NCBI GenBank assembly: GCA_020402945.1
Contig: JADBYQ010000018.1
Span: 102,267-166,266, forward strand
Direction of reading: 5' to 3'
Length of the DNA stretch: 64,000 nt
Source: Cytophagales bacterium
Lineage (GTDB): Bacteria > Bacteroidota > Bacteroidia > Cytophagales > Cyclobacteriaceae
The notes beneath the pieces were generated by a model that worked only from the letters and a program-made list of their open reading frames with translations, had not been told where the DNA came from and ran no database searches. Below, one piece after another: positions 9,044 through 17,873 of this stretch (the stretch's first letter is position 1; each line of letters starts with the position of its first letter). A program made the position numbers and the translations under genes.

Positions 9044-9706
9044 ATGAAAATCTTAAAATACTTCTTGATTGCCCTTTTAATCATTTGCTTAGATCAAGCG
9101 AGCAAATTGTTGGTTCATAAATACATGTATCTGCATGAAGAGGTGAATGTAATAGGTGAATGGTTCAAACTTCATTATCTATTGAATCCGGGCATGGCCT
9201 TCGGCATCAAATGGGACAATGAGTTTGGAAAACTGGTGCTCACGGTATTTCGGATCTTTGCCATGTTTGGAATTAGTTATTACCTATTTCAAATGGTCAG
9301 AAAGAATTCTCATCCGGGATTTTTAGTATGCCTTGCCATGATCTTAGGAGGAGCAATTGGTAACGTAATCGACAGTACTTTTTATGGCGTGTTTCTCGAC
9401 AACGCTCCGATTGGGTCACCAACAAGATGGTTTCATGGCCAAGTGATCGATATGTTGTTTTTCCCGGTGGCAGAGTTTGTCTGGCCGGCATGGGTTCCTG
9501 GAATTGGAGGAGACTACTTTTTGTTTTTCAGTCCTGTATTCAACATCGCAGATTCTTCTATCTTTTTGGGAGTGGCAACTATCCTATTGTTTCAAAAACG
9601 ATTTTTCAAAGTGACTGAGGAGGAAAACAAATCCACTGTTGAACCGCCACCTTCAGAAGTGCAAAGCACTGAAACCGATTTATCTTCGCCCACGTCTAGT
9701 ATTTAG
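9044..9706 (+). CDS. lspA: Lipoprotein signal peptidase (SPase II)
   Basis: Removes signal peptides from prolipoproteins in the inner membrane. The 220-residue protein has four hydrophobic segments and both catalytic aspartate motifs: GGAIGNVIDS and VFNIADSSIF. It carries the family N-terminal segment CLDQASKLLV and the NPGMAFG segment. A Ser/Glu/Pro-rich tail of about 25 residues extends beyond the usual end. It follows ileS by 9 bp; the ileS-lspA linkage is common in bacteria, and the next gene begins 2 bp after it ends. Confidence 0.95.
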   Translation: MKILKYFLIALLIICLDQASKLLVHKYMYLHEEVNVIGEWFKLHYLLNPGMAFGIKWDNEFGKLVLTVFRIFAMFGISYYLFQMVRKNSHPGFLVCLAMILGGAIGNVIDSTFYGVFLDNAPIGSPTRWFHGQVIDMLFFPVAEFVWPAWVPGIGGDYFLFFSPVFNIADSSIFLGVATILLFQKRFFKVTEEENKSTVEPPPSEVQSTETDLSSPTSSI

Positions 9707-9708
9707 CC

Positions 9709-10212
9709 ATGGCAGAACAACTCATCATTGAGACGTCAGCTGATAAAGCAGCCCGATACAAAACGCTCGTGCCGCAAATAGAAGCGTTGACTGCCGGAGA
9801 GCCAGATGTGGTTGCTAACCTTTCTAACATTGCGGCAGCCTTGCGCCAAACGATGAATTTCTTTTGGGTTGGTTTTTATATAGTCAAACAAAATGCCTCG
9901 CCTGCCGGTAGTCAGGAGTTAGTACTTGGCCCTTTTCAAGGTCCAATAGCTTGCACACGTATTGCATTTGGCAAAGGAGTTTGTGGGGCTTGCTGGAAGG
10001 AAAAGAAAGTGATGTTGGTGCCTAATGTTGATGAATTTCCAGGGCATATTGCGTGCAGTTCAGATTCGAAGTCGGAGATTGTATTGCCCGCCTTTAAAAA
10101 CGGTGAAGTAGCATTAGTGCTCGATGTCGATAGCGATCAACTGAATGATTTTGATGCCACCGATGAACTTTACTTGTCCCAGGTGATGAAGCTCATCGAG
10201 GGTTTTATTTAG
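9709..10212 (+). CDS. msrC: Free methionine-(R)-sulfoxide reductase (GAF domain)
   Basis: A 167-residue GAF-domain protein. C82, C92 and C116 fall at the positions of the three redox cysteines of fRMsr (in ACTRIAFGKGVCGAC and HIACSSDSKSEIV); an additional C95 is present. fRMsr reduces free methionine-R-sulfoxide using thioredoxin. The C-terminal LDVDSDQLNDFD segment is also typical. It lies 2 bp after lspA and 7 bp before the MutS-like gene, so it is probably part of one transcript. Confidence 0.88.
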   Translation: MAEQLIIETSADKAARYKTLVPQIEALTAGEPDVVANLSNIAAALRQTMNFFWVGFYIVKQNASPAGSQELVLGPFQGPIACTRIAFGKGVCGACWKEKKVMLVPNVDEFPGHIACSSDSKSEIVLPAFKNGEVALVLDVDSDQLNDFDATDELYLSQVMKLIEGFI

Positions 10213-10219
10213 GCCCAGT

Positions 10220-11995
10220 ATGGCTTCCACTGATTTCTATCAAGACCGAGTCAACCATTTTCAAAAAAAGGTAAGGGAAGTAGATAAAACCATTCGGGTT
10301 TATTCTATCGCTCGCGTAGCGGTTGCGTTGATCGCATTGGCACTTATCTATCTTGGATTCAAGGAAGCGCTTTTTTTCTATCCGCTTCCATTTTCGATTT
10401 TGCTTTTTTTCTCTCTGGTGCAACGTCAATTAAAAAAGGAGAATGAGAGAGAAGTTCTAAAGCACCTTATTGATTTAAATCGATGGGAAGCGGCAGCTGT
10501 TCGGTATGATTTTCAGAATTTTTCCGATGGGCAGCGTTATGTAGATCCAACTCATGTTTACAGTCATGACTTAGATCTTTTTGGCAAGAGTTCGCTCTTT
10601 CAATTTCTTAATCGATGCGCCACGCGACTTGGAGAGAATAGACTGGCGAATGATTTAGCCCATCTTACGTTGAGCAAAGAAGCAATTCTGCTTCGACAAC
10701 AAGCCATTCGCGAGTTGGGGTCAATGATTGAGTTCCGCCAAGAGTGTTGGGCGGTAGGAAAGCAAATTCACGAGGTAGATTTTAATCTCGATTCGCTTTG
10801 GGTTTGGTTGAAGTCAGCCAATCTATTTTATAGAAAGAGAGCATTTTTGATTCTTCGCTGGGCGCTCCCTGTCATTACTTGCTTATCATTATTGGCAAAC
10901 GCATTCAATCCTGTTTTTCAATCTTTCTTCCTTTTGCTTTTTGTAGTACAGTTGGCAATCGCTGCGGCCTACTCAAAGCCAATTACCAGACTACAAAGCC
11001 AACTGGCCAGTTACCGATCCGTTTTGGAAAACTATGCAAAGCTATTTCATCAAATGGGTGATCAATCGTTTACCGCAACATTGCTCAATCAACATCAACG
11101 GATTGCACTAGAAGCGTCAACGCATGTACATACCTTTTCAAAATTGGTGAATGCCCTTGAAACGCGAATGAATTTGATTGCCCGCTTATTCGGTAACGGA
11201 TTGTTTTTATATGATTTGCATACCGTAAGTAGATTGGAGCAGTGGCGTGAACAGCATGCGGCATCCCTTCCTAAATGGACAGACTCGTTGGCCGAATGGG
11301 ATGCAATGCTTTCGTTTGCCACGTTTCATTACAACCATCCTAACTATGCTTTTGCCGAGCTGAACAACCAACTTGCACTTGTTGCTAACGAGGTGGGTCA
11401 CCCCTTGATCCCGTCATCGGAGTGTGTAACAAATAGTTTTGACTTGGGGAATCCGGCTGGATTAATGCTGATCACCGGGGCAAACATGGCGGGTAAGAGT
11501 ACCTTCCTGCGATCGGTTGGGGTCAATTTTGTTTTGGGATTGAATGGATCTCCCGTTTGCGCGTCATATTGGAGTACACCCATGGCTGCCCTGCGCACCG
11601 GGATGCGCACAGCAGATTCACTCCAAGAGCATCAATCATATTTTTATGCTGAGTTGAACCGATTGCATTCTATTATTGAGGAGTTACGTGTAGGAAAACC
11701 GATGCTCCTTTTGCTGGACGAAATTTTGAAAGGCACGAACTCAACGGACAAGCAACTAGGCTCAAGAGAATTGATTAAGCAACTGATACAACAAAAAGCG
11801 TTGGTTTTAATCGCCACGCATGACATTGCCCTTGGCGATATGGAACAGCAATTTCCCGAAAAAGTATTTAATTCCTGCTTTGAAGGAAAGATAGAGAACG
11901 ACCAATTGACATTCGATTACAAACTCAATAAAGGCGTTGCCCAAAAAGCCAACGCCACTTTCTTGATGAGGAAGATGGGGATTATTCCAGCTTAA
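10220..11995 (+). CDS. Membrane-anchored MutS-like ATPase
   Basis: A 591-residue protein with a MutS-type C-terminal ATPase: Walker A GANMAGKST near residue 420, Walker B LLLLDEILKGTNSTDK near residue 495, and the ATHD switch segment. The N-terminal half lacks the mismatch-binding domain and instead has two hydrophobic pairs (about 30-65 and 205-245), so it is probably in the inner membrane. Proteins of this type are common in Bacteroidota and should not be equated with mismatch-repair MutS. The role is unknown. Confidence 0.82.
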   Translation: MASTDFYQDRVNHFQKKVREVDKTIRVYSIARVAVALIALALIYLGFKEALFFYPLPFSILLFFSLVQRQLKKENEREVLKHLIDLNRWEAAAVRYDFQNFSDGQRYVDPTHVYSHDLDLFGKSSLFQFLNRCATRLGENRLANDLAHLTLSKEAILLRQQAIRELGSMIEFRQECWAVGKQIHEVDFNLDSLWVWLKSANLFYRKRAFLILRWALPVITCLSLLANAFNPVFQSFFLLLFVVQLAIAAAYSKPITRLQSQLASYRSVLENYAKLFHQMGDQSFTATLLNQHQRIALEASTHVHTFSKLVNALETRMNLIARLFGNGLFLYDLHTVSRLEQWREQHAASLPKWTDSLAEWDAMLSFATFHYNHPNYAFAELNNQLALVANEVGHPLIPSSECVTNSFDLGNPAGLMLITGANMAGKSTFLRSVGVNFVLGLNGSPVCASYWSTPMAALRTGMRTADSLQEHQSYFYAELNRLHSIIEELRVGKPMLLLLDEILKGTNSTDKQLGSRELIKQLIQQKALVLIATHDIALGDMEQQFPEKVFNSCFEGKIENDQLTFDYKLNKGVAQKANATFLMRKMGIIPA

Positions 11996-12043
11996 AAAAT
12001 TCAAATCTTTGCCACCATCCGCGCCCTAGGGGTTGTCTATTTT

Positions 12044-12132
12044 ACCACAAACACAGCATTGCTACGAATAGCACGAAGTTACACGAATTATCCTTTGAAT
12101 TTATTCGTGCTTATTGGTGCATTCGTGGCTAA
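12044..12132. repeat. REP-like element with CACGAA / TTCGTG arms
   Basis: Short CACGAA-type words (TACGAATAGCACGAAG, ACACGAATTA) are answered within 50 bp by TTCGTG words (TTATTCGTGC, ATTCGTGG), forming an imperfect inverted repeat. Similar intergenic elements are scattered through many Bacteroidota genomes. It ends about 70 bp before the aminotransferase start, and it is why the in-frame ATG at 12114 was not used. Confidence 0.5.
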
Positions 12133-12203
12133 TATCTAAAACGCTGTTGAAATTGATACAATTAGTTATTTTCAGTACATTCGTTTTCATAATCTTTATT
12201 CCT

Positions 12204-13352
12204 ATGAAAACTCAACTCAATCGCAGAGACTGGTTCAAATCCACACTGGCACTAACAGCCGGCATTGCCCTCACTTCGTCATTGACAAAAGAATTGATGG
12301 CCGCACCGCTGAGCGAGGCAGAAAGGTCATTCTTTGGACTAAAAACCAACGATGCTCAAAAGGTCAGACTCAACTCGAATGAAAACCCCTACGGCCCATC
12401 AGAGAAAGCCAAGAAGGCAGTGATGGAAAGTTTGTCTCGCGGAAATAGATATGCGTTCAATGAGCTAGAAGAGTTGAAAAAGATTATTGCAGCAAAGGAA
12501 GGAGTTGATCCTTCATTTATTCTGTTAGGCGCAGGTTCTGGAGAACTGCTGGTACAAACAGGAATTGCCTATGGCCTGGAAGGCGGTCGAGTGTTATCAG
12601 CCTATCCAACTTTCCCCTTGTTGATGAACTACGCGCAACAGATGAAAGCCGCGTGGGACAAAGTTGATCTCAACGAAAAGCTGGAACACAACTATGAGGC
12701 CTTGGCTTCTGCCATTAAGAGCGATACAAGATTAGTGTTTTCATGCAACCCCAATAATCCAACAGGTACAGTAGTGAGTGATTCTATTGTGCGTGGATTT
12801 TGTGAAGAGGCATCCAAGAAAACGTTGGTGTATGCCGATGAAGCTTATTTGGAATTTCTAGACCCAAGTCTGCAAAAGACGATGGTATCACTTGTTCAAA
12901 ATAACCCAAACGTAGTGGTTTCAAAAACCTTTTCAAAGATTTATGGATTGGCTGGTCTTCGCATTGGCTATTTGGTAGGGCAACCCGACACATTGAAAAA
13001 GATCGCGCAGTATGGCGACACCATTTCGCCTAGTCAAACAGCGTTGGCCGCGGCTAAAGCTAGCTTAGGAGATGAAGATTTTATGAAACTGACGCGCGAG
13101 AAGAATAGCGTTGCCAGGAAAGTATTGACGGACTATCTTGATCAAAAGAAGATATTTTATGGTAAATCCTTTACCAATGTGGTTTTGTTCCCTGCTCCTA
13201 AGGATGGAAAGAAGATACTTTCTCAACTGGATGAAAAAGGATTCCTGATTCGTATTTGGGATTATCAAGGAAAAGAATGGTGCCGAGTGAGCATTGGCAC
13301 GCAGGATGAGATGAAGAATTTTGTAAGGGCCTTTGATGAGGTAGTCGCTTAG
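12204..13352 (+). CDS. Tat-exported HisC-like aminotransferase
   Basis: A 382-residue fold-type I PLP enzyme. From the ATG at 12204 the protein begins MKTQLNRRDWFKSTLALT, a twin-arginine signal followed by a hydrophobic region ending near Ala-Ala; the in-frame ATG 90 bp upstream lies in a repeat and would hide this signal. The catalytic part shows LNSNENPYGPS, CNPNNPTGT, the YADEAYLEF segment and the PLP lysine in SKTFSKIYGLAGLRIGY, all typical of histidinol-phosphate aminotransferase relatives. Export argues against histidine synthesis; the periplasmic substrate is unknown. Confidence 0.85.
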   Translation: MKTQLNRRDWFKSTLALTAGIALTSSLTKELMAAPLSEAERSFFGLKTNDAQKVRLNSNENPYGPSEKAKKAVMESLSRGNRYAFNELEELKKIIAAKEGVDPSFILLGAGSGELLVQTGIAYGLEGGRVLSAYPTFPLLMNYAQQMKAAWDKVDLNEKLEHNYEALASAIKSDTRLVFSCNPNNPTGTVVSDSIVRGFCEEASKKTLVYADEAYLEFLDPSLQKTMVSLVQNNPNVVVSKTFSKIYGLAGLRIGYLVGQPDTLKKIAQYGDTISPSQTALAAAKASLGDEDFMKLTREKNSVARKVLTDYLDQKKIFYGKSFTNVVLFPAPKDGKKILSQLDEKGFLIRIWDYQGKEWCRVSIGTQDEMKNFVRAFDEVVA

Positions 13353-13445
13353 TTACAAACATTCAGTTACCTGCTCAAATATTGATCGGGAGCATTTTGG
13401 TGGCTCTTAGGAAAGCGTTTTTACATCATTTTTAGATTAACCATA

Positions 13446-13482
13446 TTGGATAAATCCGGAATTTAATTCCGGATTTATCCAA
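13446..13482. promoter_or_regulatory. 37-bp perfect palindrome before the AAA/DUF4143 gene
   Basis: Two 18-bp arms (GGATAAATCCGGAATT plus flanking TT, and its complement) surround a single T. It ends 18 bp before the ATG of the downstream ATPase gene. With no T-run after it, it is more likely an operator or a transcribed hairpin than a terminator. The binding partner is unknown; autoregulation is a guess. Confidence 0.6.
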
Positions 13483-13500
13483 ATTAGTTTACCTTGCAGC

Positions 13501-14658
13501 ATGATAGATCGTGAAGCAGCGCCAAGGTTGCTTAGGCTAGCCAAGACTTTTCGCAGTGTCGCGGTGGTAGGGCCGAGACAGAGTGGGAAAACCACTCTTT
13601 GTAAGACAATCTTTCCAAAAAAGCCATACGTCTCTTTGGAAAACCCGGACACCTTGGAGTTTGCCCGAACTGATCCACGTGGGTTTCTCGGTCAGTTTAA
13701 AAATGGTGCAATACTCGATGAAGTACAACGAGCACCTCATCTATTTTCATATCTTCAACAAGTATTAGATGAAACAAAAAAGAAGGGACTATTCATTCTT
13801 ACAGGCTCTAATAACTTTCTGTTGCAAGAAAATATAACCCAGACCCTTTCCGGTAGAATTGCTTATCTACAATTGCTTCCGCTATCAATGACTGAGCTGA
13901 AAAAAAGCAAAAAAAATAGGGCGGATTTTGCATGGCATATCCTAAACGGTGGTTATCCCGAAGTGCTTACCAAAAAAGTCAGTGCCGCAGACTGGTATGC
14001 CAATTACATCAACACATACGTGGAAAGGGACGTGAGGCAATTGAAAAATGTGGCTAACCTTTCACAATTTACAAAACTGCTTCGTTTATGCGCTGGTCGT
14101 ACAGGACAGATTCTGAATTTAACCTCTTTTTCCAACGACTGCGGAATTGATCAGAAAACAGTCGCAGCATGGTTAAGCGTTTTGCAAAGCAGCTATATTA
14201 TCTACCTTTTAAAGCCTTACCACACAAATTTTAATAAGCAGATTAGCAAAACACCAAAACTATATTTTTATGATACTGGCCTTGCTTGTTCACTATTAGG
14301 TATAGTTCAGGCAAAACAGATCATTAGTCATTCTGCCAAAGGTGCCATGTTTGAGAATTTTGTTTTGGCCGAACTCTTAAAAAGGAGATTTAATTCAGGA
14401 GCTGCGGATAATCTTTTTTATTGGCGTGATAAGATGGGTAATGAGGTAGACATAATCTTGGATAATTCTAGCAAGATTACAGCCCTGGAGTTGAAAGCAG
14501 GTGAAACCGTGTCGCAAGATTTTTTTAAAGGGCTAGAGTATTTTTCTGCGTTGAACAAAAGCGCTGTTAATACAATTTTACTCTACGGAGGGAAACAAGC
14601 GTACAAAAGAACTAGTGGCACTATCGTTAAGCCGTGGATAGAAATGACCGACTTATGA
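13501..14658 (+). CDS. AAA ATPase with C-terminal DUF4143
   Basis: A 385-residue protein. The N-terminal AAA_14 domain has Walker A GPRQSGKTT (residues 24-32) and Walker B GAILDEVQRAP; a sensor segment FILTGSNNFLL follows. The C-terminal half has the DUF4143 layout, ending with a nuclease-like FYWRDKMGNEVDIILD ... ALELKAGE segment. These standalone ATPases are widespread, often present in many copies and prone to transfer; their function is unsettled. The palindrome just upstream is its main peculiarity. Confidence 0.88.
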   Translation: MIDREAAPRLLRLAKTFRSVAVVGPRQSGKTTLCKTIFPKKPYVSLENPDTLEFARTDPRGFLGQFKNGAILDEVQRAPHLFSYLQQVLDETKKKGLFILTGSNNFLLQENITQTLSGRIAYLQLLPLSMTELKKSKKNRADFAWHILNGGYPEVLTKKVSAADWYANYINTYVERDVRQLKNVANLSQFTKLLRLCAGRTGQILNLTSFSNDCGIDQKTVAAWLSVLQSSYIIYLLKPYHTNFNKQISKTPKLYFYDTGLACSLLGIVQAKQIISHSAKGAMFENFVLAELLKRRFNSGAADNLFYWRDKMGNEVDIILDNSSKITALELKAGETVSQDFFKGLEYFSALNKSAVNTILLYGGKQAYKRTSGTIVKPWIEMTDL

Positions 14659-14670
14659 AGTAGATAATAG

Positions 14671-14711
14671 GCAAACAAAAAAGTCAGGCATCACCTGACT
14701 TTTTTGTTTGC
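14671..14711. terminator. Bidirectional rho-independent terminator
   Basis: An 18-bp perfect stem (GCAAACAAAAAAGTCAGG and its complement) with a 5-nt loop, A-rich on one side and T-rich on the other. It lies between the convergent DUF4143 and DUF1573 genes and can serve both. Confidence 0.9.
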
Positions 14712-14725
14712 TATAAAGAGATTTT

Positions 14726-15154
14726 CTATTCTGCCACCAATACTTCTCCTTTGATAGTTAGCAGTACAAAGCCGCCTTCCACATTAGCGGTTACGGTAAC
14801 TGTTTTGTTAAACGGTCCGGCAGCGCCAGCATTAAAAGTTGCTTTTATAAATCCTGAGCCACCTGGTTCTACCGGAGTTTTGGTCCAGTCAGGGGTCGTA
14901 CAACCACAAGAAGGTTGTGCGTTCACGATAATCAATGGAGCTTTGCCTGTGTTGGTGAATTTAAACTCATGTGTTACTGGGATGCCCTGCTTAATTTTTC
15001 CAAAATCATGTACAGAAGACTCCCAATTGAAAGCGGCCACGGCCGGGTTGACTTCGTTCTTGCTGATCGTTCCAGTCATTTCTTGCGCGAAACCGATGCC
15101 TGTCACCAGAGCAAATGCGGCTAAAAAAAGTAATTTTCTCATGTTGTTGTCCAA
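14726..15154 (-). CDS. Secreted DUF1573 protein
   Basis: A 142-residue protein with a signal peptide (MRKLLFLAAFALVTGIGFAQ, after four leading residues) and one DUF1573 immunoglobulin-like domain: HDFGKIKQGIPVTHEFKFTN, the NAQPSCGCTTP segment and a terminal strand region. These domains are very common in Bacteroidota envelopes and have no assigned activity. It may start at the internal Met (MRKLL), 12 bp downstream. Confidence 0.85.
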   Translation of the reverse strand: MDNNMRKLLFLAAFALVTGIGFAQEMTGTISKNEVNPAVAAFNWESSVHDFGKIKQGIPVTHEFKFTNTGKAPLIIVNAQPSCGCTTPDWTKTPVEPGGSGFIKATFNAGAAGPFNKTVTVTANVEGGFVLLTIKGEVLVAE

Positions 15155-15306
15155 TTTTAGGTTAAACTTAAAAGGTTATTTTGATCTGTACAAACATCTC
15201 TGTTAAAAGTGGTTTTCGGTGTTAAAAAAGGCCTAAAAGATGTTAACGCTTTGTTAAAGGCATTTTTCGTACCAAAGTGGCTTTAAATACTAAATACCTT
15301 TGTAAG

Positions 15307-16569
15307 GTGAACAGGCTTACCCTTCGAATTGTAATTGCACTTGCTGCACTAAGTATCTTGGGCATTACCGCCACGCAGATATACTGGGTAAGGAAGGCTT
15401 TTGATTTGAAAGCGAACCAATTCAATGCCGATGTTAACTTGGCCTTGGAAAATGTTGCCACTCGCATCTACGATATCAATAAAACGCCCATGCCGGCCAA
15501 TAGTCTCGTGGATCAGGAGTCGAGCAATTACTTTACTGTTTTAGTAAATGGTCCCATCGATTCGAATCTGTTAGGCTTTCTGCTAAAGAATGAATTTGAC
15601 AAACGAAAGATAACAGCCGACTACCAGTTTGGTGTCTACGACTGTTCCGAGCAATGCATGGCGGGAGGCAATTACATTTCACCCACCAAAAATAAAATAC
15701 CCGTAAGCCTGAGCGAATTGCCCGCCTTAAAAATGGATGGGTATTATTTTGGTGTTCGGTTTCCACAGATTGAAGCCAACCTGATCAGCCAAATGGGCAT
15801 TTGGGGATTTTCCTCCATAGTGATGTTGGTGGTTATTTTCTTTTTTGTGTACACCTTGTTTGTGATTCTCAAACAAAGGCGACTGTCGGAAGTTCAAAAC
15901 GATTTTATCAACAACATGACCCATGAGTTTAAAACGCCATTGGCTACGATCGCTATATCCTCTGAAGTCTTGAAAGATCCATCGATCGCAAAAAACCCGG
16001 AACGGTTGTTGAATTATGCTACGATTATTGAAAATGAAAGTCAGCGGTTGAAGCAACAAGTGGAACGCGTTCTGCAAATGGCCCAAACAGAAAAAGCAGA
16101 TGTTGGTTTAAAAAAGGAACAACAGGATATCCATGAACTTATTAAAGAAGCCGTAGACAATCACAAAGTAGCGCTCTCATCAAAGAGGGGAGAGGTTCGA
16201 CTTGCGTTGAATGCAACTAACAGCCATATTTTGGCCGATAAACTTCATTTTACAAACGTGATAGGCAACCTATTAGACAATGCGATTAAGTATTGTGAAA
16301 AGGAACCGAGAATATCTATTAACACATCTAACAGCCAGGCATCTATTCAGATTGAAATAAGTGACAACGGCATCGGCATCAGCCAGGAGAATCAGAAAAA
16401 GATTTTCGCTCGGTTTTACCGTGTGCCGACAGGCAATCGGCACGATGTAAAAGGTTTCGGACTAGGATTGAACTATGTGAAACTAATTGTGGAAGCGCAT
16501 AAGGGAAAAATTTCTGTTCAAAGCAAGCCCGGTAACGGCAGTATATTTTCGATTGTGTTGCCAATGTAA
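15307..16569 (+). CDS. Sensor histidine kinase
   Basis: A two-TM membrane kinase of about 420 residues. The GTG at 15307 (MNRLTLRIVI) places the first TM right after a short positive N-terminus; a GTG at 15277 would add ten residues. A periplasmic domain of about 130 residues lies between the TMs. The cytoplasmic part has the phospho-acceptor H in NNMTHEFKTPLATI, the N-box NLLDNAIKYC, and G-boxes DNGIGIS and GFGLGLNYVKLIVEAH. It is followed after 5 bp by its response regulator. The signal is unknown. Confidence 0.92.
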   Translation: MNRLTLRIVIALAALSILGITATQIYWVRKAFDLKANQFNADVNLALENVATRIYDINKTPMPANSLVDQESSNYFTVLVNGPIDSNLLGFLLKNEFDKRKITADYQFGVYDCSEQCMAGGNYISPTKNKIPVSLSELPALKMDGYYFGVRFPQIEANLISQMGIWGFSSIVMLVVIFFFVYTLFVILKQRRLSEVQNDFINNMTHEFKTPLATIAISSEVLKDPSIAKNPERLLNYATIIENESQRLKQQVERVLQMAQTEKADVGLKKEQQDIHELIKEAVDNHKVALSSKRGEVRLALNATNSHILADKLHFTNVIGNLLDNAIKYCEKEPRISINTSNSQASIQIEISDNGIGISQENQKKIFARFYRVPTGNRHDVKGFGLGLNYVKLIVEAHKGKISVQSKPGNGSIFSIVLPM

Positions 16570-16574
16570 TTTGA

Positions 16575-17273
16575 ATGAGTCAGATGGGTGCAAATATTTT
16601 ACTAGTTGAAGATGACCCTAGTCTTGGGTTTGTGATAAAGGATAATCTGATTCACAAAGGATATCAGGTAACGCTCTGCACCAACGGAGAAGAAGGTGAC
16701 CAGCAATTTCAAACTCAGTCGTTTGACTTGTGTATCTTGGATGTGATGATGCCTAAGAAAGATGGTTTTACGCTGGCACAATCCATTCGGTCAAAGAATA
16801 AAGAAGTTCCGATTTTGTTTGTGACTGCTAAGTCGATGCTAGAAGATAAAATTGTTGGATTTAATTCGGGTGGCGATGATTACCTAGTCAAGCCCTTTAG
16901 CATGGAAGAACTCTTTCTACGCATGGAAGTTTTCTTGCGAAGAACGGGCGCGGGCAGTCACTCTGTAGATGAAGCTTCCTACTCGATTGGCGATTTCAAT
17001 TTTGACTGCAAGAATTTTTCTTTACATCATATCACAGGAAACAAAACACTGACACAGAAAGAAGCAGAAGTGTTAAAGCTGCTTTGTTCAAACAAAGACC
17101 GTGTGTTGAAGCGCGAAGAAATTTTAACTACCGTTTGGGGAGATGATGATTACTTTATGGGGCGCAGCTTAGATGTCTTTATTTCAAAACTGCGTAAGTA
17201 CTTGAAAGATGACCCCAGGGTGGAAATAGTGAACTACCACGGAGTGGGGTTTCGGTTGGAATTTGCTCGTTAA
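16575..17273 (+). CDS. OmpR/PhoB-type response regulator
   Basis: A 232-residue regulator with a receiver domain (acidic pair VEDD at residues 11-14, phospho-acceptor D56 in LCILDVMMPKKDG, conserved K106 in LVKPFS) and a C-terminal winged helix (TQKEAEVLKLL ... RSLDVFISKLRKYL ... GVGFRLE). It is phosphorylated by the adjacent kinase; targets are unknown. The gene order kinase-regulator with 5 bp spacing resembles the RprXY-type pairs of Bacteroidota. Confidence 0.93.
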   Translation: MSQMGANILLVEDDPSLGFVIKDNLIHKGYQVTLCTNGEEGDQQFQTQSFDLCILDVMMPKKDGFTLAQSIRSKNKEVPILFVTAKSMLEDKIVGFNSGGDDYLVKPFSMEELFLRMEVFLRRTGAGSHSVDEASYSIGDFNFDCKNFSLHHITGNKTLTQKEAEVLKLLCSNKDRVLKREEILTTVWGDDDYFMGRSLDVFISKLRKYLKDDPRVEIVNYHGVGFRLEFAR

Positions 17274-17285
17274 AAATTTCACTAT

Positions 17286-17870
17286 TTACAGATTGACTCT
17301 AGATGCTACCCATTGCTCAATCACGCGAGGGTAATGTTCATGTTCTAAGTTATGGATTTTGCTGGCAATTTGTTCAGAAGTATCAGATGAAAGAACGACA
17401 CAGGACGTTTGGAAAACAATTCTCCCTTTATCGTATTGCTCGTTTACCTCGTGGATGGTAATGCCCGTCTCGGTTTCGCCTGCCTGTTTTACCGCTTCAT
17501 GAACTCTCATTCCATACATGCCTTTTCCCCCAAATTTGGGCAACAAGGCGGGATGAATGTTGATCATTTTTCCGGAATAGGCACTAATTAAATTCTTTGG
17601 GATTAGCCAAAGAAAACCTGCCAACACAATGTGGGTGATCTGATGAGCCAGTAGGCGTTTTACGACATCGTCACTCTCACTAAATTCAAGCTTTGTAAAG
17701 ACACCGCGCTCGATTCCAAATTTTTTTGCTCGTTCTAAGACCGCGGCATTTGGATTATTGGAAAGTACGAGTGTGACATGAATGGTAGGATGGTTCTCAA
17801 AGTGTTTGAAGATGGCTTCTGCGTTTGTGCCATTTCCTGAGGCGAAAATACAAATACGAGCGTTTGACAT
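17286..17870 (-). CDS. purN: Phosphoribosylglycinamide formyltransferase
   Basis: Transfers formyl from 10-formyl-THF to GAR in purine synthesis. The 194-residue protein shows the GNGTNAEAI phosphate loop, the catalytic triad as N104, H106 (INIHPALLP) and D147 (NEQYDKGR), and the GGKGMYG segment. It ends 12 bp from the end of the convergent response-regulator gene and begins 3 bp after the UbiA gene, with which it is probably co-transcribed. Confidence 0.94.
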   Translation of the reverse strand: MSNARICIFASGNGTNAEAIFKHFENHPTIHVTLVLSNNPNAAVLERAKKFGIERGVFTKLEFSESDDVVKRLLAHQITHIVLAGFLWLIPKNLISAYSGKMINIHPALLPKFGGKGMYGMRVHEAVKQAGETETGITIHEVNEQYDKGRIVFQTSCVVLSSDTSEQIASKIHNLEHEHYPRVIEQWVASRVNL

Positions 17871-17873
17871 AGA

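Noticed and set aside
12114..12203. Upstream ATG extending the aminotransferase by 30 residues
   Set aside because: The extension lies partly in a REP-like repeat and would bury a good twin-arginine signal.
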